The notes: a model not told the origin generated them from the letters alone. Positions 34,782 to 46,611 are shown, numbered from the stretch's first letter. The stretch is DNA of 64,000 nucleotides from Erythroxylum novogranatense (GCA_029891385.1 CM057229.1:6047001-6111000), one strand, 5' to 3'. Translations and numbers: made by a program.

Positions 34782-37178
34782 CTATTGTAGAAGCATCTGA
34801 AGTACTTGCCTTATAGTGGGCCTTGCATCCTTGTCCTCCTGTATACACTGCATTGCCACTTGGACTAGAGTTTCCATCTTAGCAACCTCACCGCCTTCCA
34901 ACTTTGTATCCATAATCTCTTCAATCCACGACGCCTTTCCACAAGGTACAGGTCGCTTGTCTTTTGCCCATTTCACTAGCCTTCTAAACATCTCCTCCTC
35001 CTCACTACTTTGAGTAGCATGAGTTCCCATTGCAGGACAGTGCCCTGTGATCATCTCCAACACAACAATCCCGTAGCTGTAAACATCCACCTTGGAGGTG
35101 ATTGGTAAATTGGACACCCACTCAGGAGCCATGTAACCCCTTGTTCCTCTTATTTTTGAGAAATTCAAGTTTCTAAGGTCATCTCGGTTTAGTAGCTTTG
35201 ATAAACCGAAATCTGACACCTTAGGTTGGAAGTTTGAGTCTAACAGTATGTTCTGAGGCTTGATGTCACAATGAAGAACCCATTCCAGGCATTCTTCATG
35301 GAGGTATGCGAGGCCTCTCGCTGTGCCTACGGCAATCTCAAACTTCTTTTGGCAGTCAAGTGAATGGGAAGAGATATATTGAGCCAAAGATCCATGCTCC
35401 AAATATTCATAGACTAAGAGCCTATCCTTTCCTTCAACACAATATCCCCACATCTCTATCAGATTCATGTGGTTAAGCTTCCCAATGGTACTTACTTCTG
35501 CTAGGAATTCTGCTTCTGCTTGAATAGCTTCATTAAGTCTTTTAACAGCTGCAACTCGATCATCGGGTAGCATACCTTTGTAAACAATCCCACCTGCCCC
35601 TCTCCCAATTTCTTCACTGAAATTCCCTGTTGCCTTCTTCAACTCGGAGTAAGTGAATCTTTTGAATCCAGTCGCTGCTAGATGATAGCTTTCTGTAGCT
35701 TCATTAGGATTCCTGCCGGATTTATTTAAGTAAAACAAAACCAGGAACACAGCACAAATCTCAGCTACTCCTATTGCACCAGCAACCCAAAGCAGAGACC
35801 TTAAAGTTCCATTTTCTCGATCTTTTGAGTATCTTCTGTCCAACTGCTTATGATTGTCGTTAGGGCATGATAAATCCATCCTCACAGGTAGCACATTCCC
35901 GTGAGATGAAACAGCTCTCGGGAGTCTAACATAGAAGTCACCAGGAAAATTGGGGGAAACATACCCATTCAGCAATAAGTTCTTCAGATAACAATAAGAA
36001 AAGCCTTCACTTTTCATTGACCTGAACTGAAAGCCTTTACATTCTGCTACTTGCAAGCAGAATTTCTCACAGTTTTTCAAGGTGTCATTCTTTTGGAACA
36101 TAAAATCATAGCCATAAATTTCCACATGACGTAAACGAACAAAGCTACTCTCAGTAATGAGGCTGGAGGGAGTGAAGATGGGTTCGCAGCCATAAGACCA
36201 ATCGGTTGTGTCTTTCAGTCTGTATCCTGGAAGGCATGAACATTTCCTCCCGAAATAAGGGACGTACATGCACAAACTATTAGCTCCACAAATGCCAGGA
36301 ATTGTGCATGGTTGAGATATGGCTTGCCATGAAATAGCCCAAGCAGTGTTTCCCTCTGTTCGACTATAAAGTCGAAGGTTCCCGTCAAAATCAACAGTTA
36401 ATCTTCTTTGCAACCCTACTCCATAATCTGCAGACACAAAGGTCAAATTATCAGTTGACCTGAATTTACCAAATTCATCGAACCATGCAACTCTGCTGTT
36501 GTTGTACGTGGACCTTCCAGAGTCCCAACTCACTTTTGCTGGGTCTGGCCAGTAGACACTGGAAACCTCAACACCGTCAAAGAGAAGTCGTATGACGTTA
36601 TCATTGTCGAAATATAGTCTGTAGAAACCGGAAGAAATGTTACTTTGGCTTCTTGAGGAGATAAGCTTCGTGTCTTTAGAGAGGAGTTGCAGTGGAAGAA
36701 GGGTATCTGTAGGGAAATCAAAACTTTCCCACAAAATGACGTTGTCTTCCTGACACAGAACGAGATTACCATTGTCATCAAGGTATAAACCCACTGAGGA
36801 GTTTGAGACAGTGCCTGAGGACCAAATGATGGAACGGCCAGCATCAGTTAAAATCAAATTTCCTGTTCTGAGCAGAGAAAGCTTTGAGCGTCTTCCATTA
36901 ACTGGAAAGTCACGGTTTGCCATCCAAACGACAGTGCAAATATTGCACGAAGGTTTGCTGAACCATATAGAAAAGTAATAGGCGTTGCAATGACGATCAC
37001 CAGCAGGGTAAAAGCCGGCAGTAAATTCCCCATTTGGTGAAATCAAAACATCTTCTGCAATATTTTCAACAGAGAGAGAAGAACCTGGACCCAAAGAACC
37101 AGATGTGGAACAAGAAATTGGAGGTGACTGTAGCAAACCCAGAAAAAGCAAGGAAAAGAGATACGCGTTACCACTCAT
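34782..37178 (-). CDS. G-type lectin receptor-like kinase (ZmPK1-like), RLK2
   Basis: An intact 798-residue, single-exon gene. Signal peptide about 1-23; B-lectin about 30-155 (VVWMANRDFPVNG); S-locus glycoprotein and EGF-like region about 205-332 (ICGANSLCMYVP, CSCLPGYRLKD); PAN region about 345-418; transmembrane about 462-484; kinase about 520-795 with IGRGAGGIVYKG, Lys546, HCD 636-638 (non-RD), DFG 656-658 and MAPEW. It is clearly paralogous to RLK1 and collinear, with kinase landmarks at identical residue numbers. A C-terminal stop removes about six residues that the pseudogene at 25437 still encodes. Predicted plasma-membrane receptor; ligand unknown. The start ATG begins a good signal peptide. 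Confidence 0.94.
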   Translation of the reverse strand: MSGNAYLFSLLFLGLLQSPPISCSTSGSLGPGSSLSVENIAEDVLISPNGEFTAGFYPAGDRHCNAYYFSIWFSKPSCNICTVVWMANRDFPVNGRRSKLSLLRTGNLILTDAGRSIIWSSGTVSNSSVGLYLDDNGNLVLCQEDNVILWESFDFPTDTLLPLQLLSKDTKLISSRSQSNISSGFYRLYFDNDNVIRLLFDGVEVSSVYWPDPAKVSWDSGRSTYNNSRVAWFDEFGKFRSTDNLTFVSADYGVGLQRRLTVDFDGNLRLYSRTEGNTAWAISWQAISQPCTIPGICGANSLCMYVPYFGRKCSCLPGYRLKDTTDWSYGCEPIFTPSSLITESSFVRLRHVEIYGYDFMFQKNDTLKNCEKFCLQVAECKGFQFRSMKSEGFSYCYLKNLLLNGYVSPNFPGDFYVRLPRAVSSHGNVLPVRMDLSCPNDNHKQLDRRYSKDRENGTLRSLLWVAGAIGVAEICAVFLVLFYLNKSGRNPNEATESYHLAATGFKRFTYSELKKATGNFSEEIGRGAGGIVYKGMLPDDRVAAVKRLNEAIQAEAEFLAEVSTIGKLNHMNLIEMWGYCVEGKDRLLVYEYLEHGSLAQYISSHSLDCQKKFEIAVGTARGLAYLHEECLEWVLHCDIKPQNILLDSNFQPKVSDFGLSKLLNRDDLRNLNFSKIRGTRGYMAPEWVSNLPITSKVDVYSYGIVVLEMITGHCPAMGTHATQSSEEEEMFRRLVKWAKDKRPVPCGKASWIEEIMDTKLEGGEVAKMETLVQVAMQCIQEDKDARPTIRQVLQMLLQ

Positions 37179-38335
37179 TGGATATCTTGCGGGATCTAAA
37201 TTAAGAGAGTGTTATAAATTTTAGGTTTAAGTAGTTTCAGTGCACACTGCAAAGTCAAATCTCATAATTCACACGAAAGCGAGTTTGGTCAAAATTAAGA
37301 ACTGGAAGAATTCAGGCCGCCATCCTCATAAATGTAAACCGAACTACAATAACATTATTCAGTTCACCGTAAGCCAATTTCACCGAACTGATGATTACAC
37401 TTGATATTTTCACCTGCAAATGCAATTGAGAGGGGGTTGGGAGACGAAGCACGCCCCTGCTGCGTACTATGAATTATTGCCTTGGCATTAATGGAATTCT
37501 TTACAAGTCAGAAGAACTGTTATGTGAAAGAAAATAAAGAAGAGCAGATGAACCCAAGTTCAACGTCCACTCTCAGAATAAATGACGGTCATACTTATAC
37601 CATTATGGAACTCCAACCTACATTCAGCTTTCAAACATCATTATTTAGCTGGCCTGGGATTCATGACGATAGATGAACTACATATCGCTTTAGCTGTATA
37701 TTATTGACCTCCTTAATAGGAGATGAGATCCACCCTTAACAGAGGAAAAGTCTAACATAAGACACAAGAGTCATTTGTGATAAGAAAACTACGGTGTAAG
37801 TTATTGCTGGCTGCAGAAGAAAGGAAAGGAACAGCCCAAGTTGTTGTCTTGAGAAGGTAGACTGAACAGGAACAGTAATATGTACTACTCGTGCCTGTCA
37901 TCTTTTTCCTGTTTAATGGTATTTTGAGTGATGATCATGTTCTGTTCAAGTTCCTATTACTCTTATTATATTTGTTAAGTAAGTTTATGTTTATTACAAG
38001 ATCCTTAATCTATTACAAGGCCCCTTTAACTGCCGTAGGAAAGGATACATGTTTAGACACCCATCTGGTGCCACTTTATCCTCACAGAGGATAGGTCGGG
38101 AATTGTCTTCCTAGACTCGTCGTATAATCTGATTTGTTAATTATCTTCGACCAGTAAAAAAACTAGTCGAAGCGCTGTTCAGATCAAGAACTCAAAAAGA
38201 TAAAGATATTGAAAACCAAATGAATTTGTTCAAAGCGTTTAACCCTTTCTAAAATTACTGCAAGGAAGTTCATTTTATGCTTCTGACAAGAGTTGATAGA
38301 CTAATAACATCATCTTTCAGGTTATGCAAAAAACA
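37179..38335. other. RLK2 5' flank and intergenic DNA
   Basis: The promoter side of RLK2. A TTTATAA on the minus strand at about 37212-37218 could be a TATA box, but it lies only about 35 bases before the ATG. Short frames here show no family features. Confidence 0.4.
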
Positions 38336-38339
38336 TTTC

Positions 38340-38457
38340 AACTGCCACCGGCCCTCGGGATCCTGAGCGGGGAATAGTTTGAACGTGTAATGGCTTAAAA
38401 GTGCTACTGACTGTCCGGGCAACTCAGGACACCGTGATTTAACCAAAAAAAAAAAAA
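38340..38457 (+). mobile_element. Possible retroposon 3' end with poly(A)
   Basis: A relatively GC-rich stretch (CCGGCCCTCGGGATCCTGAG ... GTCCGGGCAACTCAGGACACC) ends in GATTTAACC followed by about 16 A residues. This looks like the tail of a SINE or LINE. No clear promoter boxes or target duplication were found. Confidence 0.3.
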
Positions 38458-38460
38458 AAC

Positions 38461-38530
38461 AAAGTGCATCTCAACTACATTCCTCATGGTGGGTCTTGCA
38501 TCCTTGTCTTCCTCTACACACTGCATTGCT
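38461..38530 (-). pseudogene. Receptor-kinase C-terminal fragment (pseudogene 3, part 1)
   Basis: The minus strand encodes VAMQCVEEDKDARPTMRNVV, the conserved end of the kinase domain of this family. It is cut by the copia element at 38531. The coding sense continues at 49518-49789 if the element and one copy of TTGCT are removed. Confidence 0.8.
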
Positions 38531-38825
38531 TGTTAGTAAAGGAGAACGAAAATACAGGATTTGAGAGACAAGAAAGAACATAGATGAAATTGAAATTTTC
38601 TTATTCTAGCTTGAAAACGACGAACTCCAATACAACACTTAAATAATCTTAAGAATAACAATAAAGCTAAAAATTAGGGACTTAATCCCAAGTTCTGCTA
38701 AACTATCTAGCTAGTGTCATTGACCGCTAACCACTAACATAATAACAATGAGGACCCACTAATATAAATGTGTTGCAATAAAGTAGCAATAACTTTTTGA
38801 ATCAGTCAACTATATTTATTCAACA
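38531..38825 (-). repeat. 3' LTR of copia element 3
   Basis: Starts TGTTGAATAAA on the minus strand right after a purine tract (GAATCGAGAGGGAG, 38826-38839) and ends CTAACA. Length 295. Confidence 0.92.
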
Positions 38826-38839
38826 CTCCCTCTCGATTC

Positions 38840-41800
38840 AAAATCACATATCCTAACCGTAGCCTGTAAAAATGAAACTTGGCCTGTGTCGGAGATTTTG
38901 TAAAAATGTCAACTGTTTGCTCATTAGTGCTCCAGAATTTTAGCACTATTTTGCCATTAGATATCAACTTCCTAATGAAATGATGATGCAAATCGATATG
39001 CTTCGTTTTTTCATGAAAGAGGATTCTTAGCCATTGTAGTTGTGGATTGATTATCACAAAATATCTCTGTAGCTTTCTTTTGCTTAAGGCTAAAATCAGT
39101 AAGAAGTTTTCTAAGCCATAAAGCTTGTCGCACTGCTGAAGTTGCTGCTGTATACTCTGCTTGGATGATGACAAATCTACTGTTTCCTGTTTCTTTGAAC
39201 TCCATGTCACTACTCTATAATCAAAGCTAAAAACATTACAAGAAGTGCTTTTTTCGATCATTTGAACATCCTATCCAGTCACTATCAGTGATACCAATCA
39301 ATCTAAATTTTAGTACCTTGCAATAGCATTTGCCAAAATTCATAGTCCCTACAATATAGCGAAGAATCTTTTTTGTTGCTCCAAAGTGTTGTTTTGTAGG
39401 ATTATGCATAAATCTGGACACAATATTGAAGGAGAAAGCAATGTCAGGCCTAATGTGTGTTAAATAGTTTAAACCACCAACTAAACTTCTGAACAATGTA
39501 GAATTAATTTTCTCAGTCCCATCTTAACGTTGTAGCTTCTCATTGATGTTCATTGGCCACATCATAATTTGCCATGTTAAACCTTTTCAAAAGATCTACA
39601 ACATATTTCTTTTGACACACAAAATTTCCATCATTACTTTGCATGACCTCAAGTCTAAAAAATTCTAACAAGCCCAAATCTGTCATCTCAAAATTTATTA
39701 CCATATAAGATTTGAAATCATCAATTAAAGACTTTGAGGAACTCATATAGATTATGTCATCCACATAAGCGCAAACCAACAAAAAATTTCCATCACCTTG
39801 CTTCTTCAAATACAAAGTGGGCTCATTTTCACTTTTAGTGAATCCGTTATCCTGAAAAAATGAATCAATCTTGCTATACCAGGCTTGCGGTGCTTGCTTT
39901 AGCCCGTAGAGAGTTTTCTTAACCCGTAAACTTTGTTCTCATTTCCATTAATAACAAAACTTGGAGGTTGTGAAACATAAACCTTTTCTTCTAAATCGCC
40001 ATTTAAAAATGCTAATTTTACATGAAATTGATACATACGTAATTGCAACTAAGCAGTTGATGCCAAAATAATTTTCAAAGTTTCAAATCTAGCTATAGGA
40101 GAAAATGTCTCTTTGAAATCTATACCTTGCTGTTGTGAGTAACACTTTGCCACAAGAGGAGCTTTGTGCTTTTGTATGCTTCCGTCAGCATTATACTTTG
40201 TTCTAAAAACCCACTTGAGCCTTACAACATTTTTGCCTTTTGAAACGTCAACTAACTCCTATGTTGAATTTCTTTCGATAGCCTGCATCTCTTCTAACAT
40301 ACCAATATGCCACTTAGGTTGTTCTGCAGCTTCTTCAAAAGATGTTGGGTCAGCAACTAATAAAACAAAGTTACAAGTCTCATAGATTTTTTAAAGAGAT
40401 CTATATTTTCTTGGTGCTATTTCACTACTACTGTTAGAGAGGCTGGATGATGAAGAATCTTAATTGATAAAACTTGTGTTGCTATTATCACCAGGTGATG
40501 AAGGAGCTGAACATGCAGGTGATGAAAAAGCAGAGCTTGCTAGTTGTTCAACTTCAAAATTTGCAAGAATTGGTTATTTTTTGCCTTCCTTATTAAAACT
40601 CCACTTCAAATTCTCTTTTTCATTAAACACAACATTCCTGATAATTATCACTTTGCCACTTATAGGATTATATAGATGATATGCTTTGGACTTAGAACTA
40701 TAACCAATGAAAATACATTTCTCATATTTTTTATCAAGTTTAGAATGAGAATTAATCAAAGCATACGCTATACAACCAAAAACTCTTAAGTTGCTTACTC
40801 GAGGCTTCTTACCCATCCAAGCTTTATAAGGTGTTTGATTAAGAACTACCTTTTTTGGTGAGATGTTTAAGAGGTATACTGTAATTGCAACTGCTCCCCC
40901 CCAAAATTGGTCAAGCAACCCTTTCGCTTTTAACAAAGTTCTAGCCATTTCCACAACCATTCGATTTTTCAGTTCTACAACACCATTTTGTTCTGACGTG
41001 TGTGGTGTTGTACGTTCCCTGCGAATGCTATTCTCATCACAAAAAATATTGAAATCATTAGATAAAAACTCACCACCACGATCAGTTTGAAGTGCTTTTA
41101 TGCTTTTCCCACTTTGCTTATCCACTAGTGCTTTAAATTTCCTGAAATTCTCAAAGGTTTCAAATTTGAATTTCAAAAAATAAACCCAACTCATATGGCT
41201 ATAATCATCCATAAATAGAAGAAAATAGCGACTTCTACCAAGCGACTCCATTTTCATAGGACCACACAAATCAACATGCATAAGTTGAAGACAACTAGAA
41301 GCCCTCCATGATTTTCCAATAGGAAATGACCTCCTACTCTACTTCCCATAAACACATCCCTCACAAAAATCAAGTTCATTAATTTTCGGCAAGCCAACAA
41401 CCATTTTATTTTACTCAAAAGTTTTAGACCACTCATATTCAAATGCCATTATGTAAGTGCCATAAATTGGCCTCAATATTTCTCTTAACAAGGCTCTGCT
41501 CACTTCATTTGAGACATTGAAGGGAAACATCCTATTTTGTGTCATATGAACAGTTGTCCAGATTTTTTTATCACCAATAACACATGAATTATCATCAAAC
41601 ATAATAGAATATCCACTAGTTATCAGTTGTCCAATACTTAATAAGTTGTGAGCCAAACTAGGGACAAACTGCACATTATAGAGAAGTTTAACATAACCTT
41701 GTGTAGTTTTGATAGCAACTGCACCTTTCCTTTTCACTTTCATTTTCTTATCATCTCCAAGTCGAACCTTACTTTTCTGCGACTCATCAAGCTCTCTGAA

Positions 41801-41850
41801 CAATACCTTGGTTCCTGACATATGTTTAGAGCACCCACTATCCAAAAACC
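38840..41850 (-). pseudogene. Copia pol of element 3 (broken)
   Basis: From right to left: protease start WFLDSGCSKHMSG near 41850 with catalytic Asp-Ser-Gly; GAG-pre-integrase AHNLLSIGQL near 41640; integrase 41281-40574 (DRGGEFLS, HTSEQNGVVELKNR); linker; reverse transcriptase 40160-39540 with AYVDDIIYM; RNase H 39496-38806 (IRPDIAFSFNIVSRFM, TDSDWIGC, FCDNQST, KFWSTNEQTVDIFTK). Some domains are still long and uninterrupted (integrase 235 residues), but frameshifts separate them. Confidence 0.88.
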
Positions 41851-43004
41851 ATACATGTAACATCCCGTTACCGATGGGATGTGTGCAGTTTATTGCATTC
41901 GTATTTGTTCATGTGCATACATTATAGCATACTGTATAATTGACATTTGTACGTACATGCATATATGACATGTTTCCGACTAGATTTGGATAATTTGAAT
42001 TTGGAAATTGATTTGGGTTAAGTGGGTTGTGAGAAATTTAATTGGTATTAGAGATGAGAAATTGGAGATTGTAAAATGAAATTTGGAGATGATTAGGTAT
42101 GTGTGATAATTAGGTTATATAGGCTCAAAAATTGAATTTGAATGAGAAATGAAAGTTAGAGAGTGGAATTGTGAAATTGTAGTATATGATAATGAGTTTT
42201 CTATTTTTATGGATTTATATGAATTTTTCTAGAATTTTCAGAGCAATAGGCCAGGACCGGAAAATTTGATAAATGACTGGTTAATTGAATATCCGGTTCC
42301 GAAATTGATTATCCAATGGCACGGACAGGTTAGAAATTTGATTTGAGAAATTAGGGTTTAGCCATTGAAATTCAGGAGAAATTAGAATTAGAAATTAGAC
42401 TGAGGTTATTCGGATCAGGCTTGTGGCAATTAAGATTAGCCAAACAAGCCTTAATCCTTTTGGTATATAAGCCCTACCTTTGAATTTATCTTCCACGACT
42501 TCTATCTTTCTTGACAGACCCTTTTAGCTTTTGATTTCTTCTTCTTCGTGGATTTCTCTTTGGAGTTGCTGGTGATTTCTTCTTGTAGTTTCCTTCCTCC
42601 ATCTTTAATCGATCCTTTGGTTGGTGTTAGAAAAGAGATGAAATGGGTTTGAGAGTGGAGAAGCCGTAGGTGTCATGAATTTCGTTTAGGGAGATCGTTG
42701 AAGATTTGAGATTCTTAAGCAAGTAAGTTACTTTTATCTTGTTTTATATGGTTTGATTAGTTGATTTACAAAGTTATTTGGTTGAATTAACATGAAAAAT
42801 TCAGGGATTTGGCATTAGGGTTACCGATTATGGTTTTCGGTGGTTTTTAGGGTTTAGATTTGGGAATTTGATTGTTTGATGAAATATAGGTTAAAGATTA
42901 GTTGTATAAGGTGTATGGAATTATTTAGGAGTGATTGGTGAGAAGAAAATCTGGATTTGAATCGAAATCATCGAAAATCTGAAATTTTGGGTTTTCAAGG
43001 CGTT

Positions 43005-43165
43005 CGCAATTACTCGCCGCGACGTGCGAAGAACACGCCGCGACGAACAGAATTGCTTCGTACGCCGTGACGTGTGCCGAGGCGACGCCGCGGCGAGGAG
43101 GTCAAGGCGTACGTCGCGACGAACGCGTGCGTACGTCGCGACGAGGGATGCCCGGTTCGCCGCGG
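43005..43165. repeat. CpG-rich block in the solo LTR
   Basis: About 160 bases rich in CGCCGCGACG, GTACGTCGCGACGA and similar words, in strong contrast with the AT-rich surroundings. The unit with ACGTCGCGACGA recurs at roughly 20-30 base intervals. It may be a regulatory or heavily methylated block; function unknown. Confidence 0.6.
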
Positions 43166-43789
43166 AGGAATGCAGATTTTTTCGGAAATGGAATTGAGGT
43201 TTTAAACATTTGGGATTAGGCAATTGATGATTCAATTAGCTATAGATTAAGTTCAATTTGGAGATTTCGAAATTGGGAATTAGAATTTGAGATCGGGAAA
43301 TTCGGAATTTAGGTCGAAAATGTCATAATTTGCATAGTATGTACTTGATTTGATTCGTATGCATAATTAAGCATCGGAATTGGTACCAGTAATAATGTTA
43401 AGTATATTTTGATTGTTATAGCGGCTCAAGTGGATCGCCGATCATCTGACGTAGGCGAGACTTCCCGGCAGTAGCTCGGAAGTTCTGAGGTGAGTAACCT
43501 AGTTGGTTTCTCAACCTTTATGTGTTTAATTTTCAGTACATATGCCATGAGGAGTTATGGATGGATTTTATGTGTTTGTCTTTGATTGATTTCGGACCAC
43601 GGGTGTTCGAAATATTTGGATTGGATATAGAAGTGTGAATTATGTGTAGACTGTTATAATTGGTCTCAATGGTAAAAATTGGACATAGGAAGTTCTATAG
43701 TGATGCATGTATTGAAAATTGAACATGTGCATACACGCAAAATAGTATGATCGAGATAAAGATAGCAGACCGGTGTAGCCACCGAAATC

Positions 43790-43910
43790 AGAGCTTTATG
43801 CTCAACGTACAGGGCTTCGTGTCCAACGATTTGCAGAGCTTTATGCTCGACGTATTAGGGCTTTTGAGCCCAATGTTTACAGAGCCTATGGCTCAACGTA
43901 TATGAGTTCA
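43790..43910 (+). repeat. Array of short hairpins in the solo LTR
   Basis: Successive self-complementary words AGAGCTTTATGCTC, GAGCTTTATGCTC, GGGCTTTTGAGCCC and GAGCCTATGGCTC, mostly followed by AACGTA or similar. Similar arrays sit at 29665-29735 and, inverted, at 26240-26330. Confidence 0.7.
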
Positions 43911-44546
43911 GGCGCACGGTCACAACAACGAAAGAAAATGAAAGAGTCACATGTACACTGCATATATGAATGATTGTCTGTGAATTGTGTGAAAGGAAAA
44001 TCGCCTTATAAATGTGAAATTGACTGCATGTGATTTCTTGAATGTGATAGTATACGATATTATGTGATTGTTTGGATATGCATGAGTTGAGTAAACCATC
44101 GATGATGGTTACTCATTGAGTTTCGCAAACTCACCCCGATTGCGACTATATTTTTTTCAGGACAGAGATAGTTTGACTTCTAGCTCCGGTCAGTGAGACT
44201 TATCCTGCTGTGCGTGCCGGCGAGAGGAGCATGGCCCACAGGTCTATCAGCTGGGGATGTTTTGGGGTATTTTGTGGATGACTGGTGCAGGAGCTCTAGT
44301 AGTTCTTTTGGACTTGTTCAGATGTATATGTATGACTGATGATGTATGACGGTTTTATGAATGAATGGAAAAAGGAATCTTTTGATTCAAAAATTTAGTG
44401 AATTTGATATTACTGCTTTATTTATATTGATGCCATGAGGTTATAGAAATGATAGTTTGGTAGTGCACTCTCGTCGTAGGTTGTGCACCGGTACGACCTA
44501 CGGGCGACCCGGTGTATACTCTACGGTGAGGGGGCGCTACAATACA

Positions 44547-45497
44547 TGTATGCTATTGATGTTGTCTTAAATTGGTGAATGAGCCATGAATAGCTTGCTC
44601 TCCTCTTTAAACTTTTTCTGTAAAATTTGTTTGCTTCTGTTCTTCGTTCTGTTTGGTCTAGCAAACAACTTTTTATGCCCCCATTTGTTGCAATATCTAC
44701 ATTGGATTGAGCTCTTGTATTGACGTGGTTCACCAACTTGGCCTCTGCCTCTACCACCATCACGACCACGCCCACACCCACGATATCCTCTGCCTTTGCC
44801 ATAGCCTGCTACTGTTGGATTTTCTGCCTTTCCTTTGGAAAACTCCCCCTTCACTTGATTTTTTTTCCTCAAACTTCTCATGAGACCTAACAATTCTAGC
44901 TTCATGCGCTAATAAAGAACTCATCATTTCATCAAAAGTATACGTAGACAAGTCTTTAGTTTCTTCAATTGCAGCAACAATATGACCAAATTTTGTGGTT
45001 AAACTCCTCAAAACCTTACTCACAACAATTTCATTACTCATATCTTCACCATAAGTTTTCATTTGATTAGCAATCGCAGACACCCTAGACAAGAATTCTT
45101 GGAAAGATTCTTTGTCTTTTATAATTAGAGTCTCAAAATCACGACGGAGAGTTTGTAATTTTACTGTAATTACTTTCTTGTCGCCTAAATATTCTTACTT
45201 CAAAATCTCCCATGCTTGTTTGGAGGTGGTTGTTACTGAAATTCTAGGAAATATATCATCCTCTAATGTTGATTGAATGAGTAGCAAGGCTTTTGCATCC
45301 TTTTTGCGATTTTTTCGTAATCGCTGGTCGGGTTTAGCTGGTGTTGGATTTGGCTCTTCATACCCATTCTCTACTAAGTCCCAAAGTTCTTCTGACTTGA
45401 ATAACGTCTTCATTTTGAGACTCCAAAGGTGATATCTTTCACATTTGAAAATTGGAATTAGAGGCTGCGCTACTGAGTTGGTTTCGTTGCTTACCAT
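44547..45497 (-). pseudogene. Copia gag of element 3 (broken)
   Basis: Starts with ATG at 45497. It encodes a capsid-type gag (FKCERYHLWSLKMKTLF, LWDLVENGY), a stop near 45195, then the continuing segment LSRVSAIANQMKTYGEDM and a CCHC knuckle (CRYCNKWGHKK) near 44690. A frameshift follows near 44870. The 3' end is separated from protease by the solo LTR. Confidence 0.85.
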
Positions 45498-45540
45498 GGC
45501 TTTCTCTCAATTTTGGACGAAACTTAGGCACTTTTGTTCT

Positions 45541-45552
45541 TCTTTGATACCA
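45541..45552 (-). other. Primer binding site of copia element 3
   Basis: The minus strand reads TGGTATCAAAGA, the initiator Met-tRNA type. It lies four bases inside the 5' LTR edge at 45557. Confidence 0.75.
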
Positions 45553-45649
45553 CAACTGTTAGGAAAGGAGAACAAAAGTACAAGATTTGAGAGACAAGAA
45601 AGAACACAGAGGAAATTGAAATTTTCACTACAAGAAAACAAAGCATTTT

Positions 45650-45935
45650 GCGACATTTTTAAAACGTCACAGAATGTCTAAAAACGTCACAAAAAACATC
45701 GTTGAATATAGTGTAGGCAAATGGTTTCTACGACGTTTTATGTAAAACATCGTGAAAAACATTGACATTCCGCGACGTTTATAAAAACGTCACTGAAAGT
45801 TTGGACATTCCGCGACGTTTTTAAAACGTCACAGAATGTGAAAGAATCCTGCGACGTTTTTTTAAACGTCGCAGAATGTCTTCTGTGACGTTTTTAAAAA
45901 CGTCACGAAATGTCTTCCGTGACGTTTTTTTTAAT
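45650..45935. repeat. Subterminal palindrome array, left
   Basis: At least seven variants of GCGACGTTTTTAAAACGTCAC-like hairpins with small changes in the central A/T run. Such subterminal arrays bind transposase in En/Spm-type elements. Confidence 0.85.
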
Positions 45936-46393
45936 TATTTTTTATTACTTTTTCAAAAATCATATTAATTTAATAATTTTAAATTTTAATAATTATTTTT
46001 TAAAATACAATTTTGTAATCTTACTTGTTTAATAACTATTCAATATTATTTATGAATTTTATTTATTTAGTAATTCTTCAAAATTTTTAATTTTTTAGTA
46101 TATCATTAATTTTAAACTTCACTTCTCTGCATACATAATAATTTTCATAATAACTAGCAATCTTGGGAGTGAATAAGCGAGCCACTGCGATGAGGTAATA
46201 TGTAAAATCATTAACAATAATTGTATTCAAGTAAATACTTAACAAGATAATGGGAAATATTTTGAAAGTTTTGGCAGCAAAAAAAGATTTGTCATATAAA
46301 AGTGAAGTAATTCACCAATTTGATCATTACAAAATACAATCTAACATCTCTGTGTTAAAGATTATCATAAAAACAATTGGCATCTCTACTCAC

Positions 46394-46611
46394 TGCAATG
46401 TGCTTCAGGGAAAACCATAGTGACATTTATTTTATTGATCACCAAAGATGCAACACACTCCATTCCTATGTAGCCACCAGCGATGACAACGACATTCCCA
46501 CCAGTACAAGATTGCATCACATTGACAAGTCTGTTTGCATAAGCTAAGTCGTAAATAACAAACATTTTCTGCATCTGATCCACTCACTCCAAATTCTTCA
46601 AGCTTTAAAGC
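46394..46611 (-). pseudogene. Captured monodehydroascorbate reductase exon
   Basis: The minus strand encodes ALKLEEFGVSGSDAENVCYL, then after a one-base frameshift LAYANRLVNVMQSCTGGNVV and GYIGMECVASLV, ending TMVFPEAHC. This matches the central NAD(P)H-binding region of plant MDHAR, an FAD enzyme that regenerates ascorbate. The exon ends at a GTGAGT donor (46388-46393) and begins after a TAG, consistent with genomic capture including intron borders. The GGGYIG dinucleotide motif reads AGGYIG. It is a fragment and cannot encode the enzyme. Confidence 0.82.

Larger units (their letters stand above)
41856..44541 (+). mobile_element. Solo LTR, Ty3/gypsy type
   Basis: A 2686-base unit starting TGTAACATCCCG and ending GGGCGCTACA, flanked by the exact 5-base duplication ATACA (41851-41855 and 44542-44546). 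No internal domain is present, so it is the product of LTR-LTR recombination. It lies within copia element 3, between gag (knuckle region) and protease, and thus arrived later than that element. It is related to the arms at 25594-27767 and 28843-30384. Confidence 0.92.
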
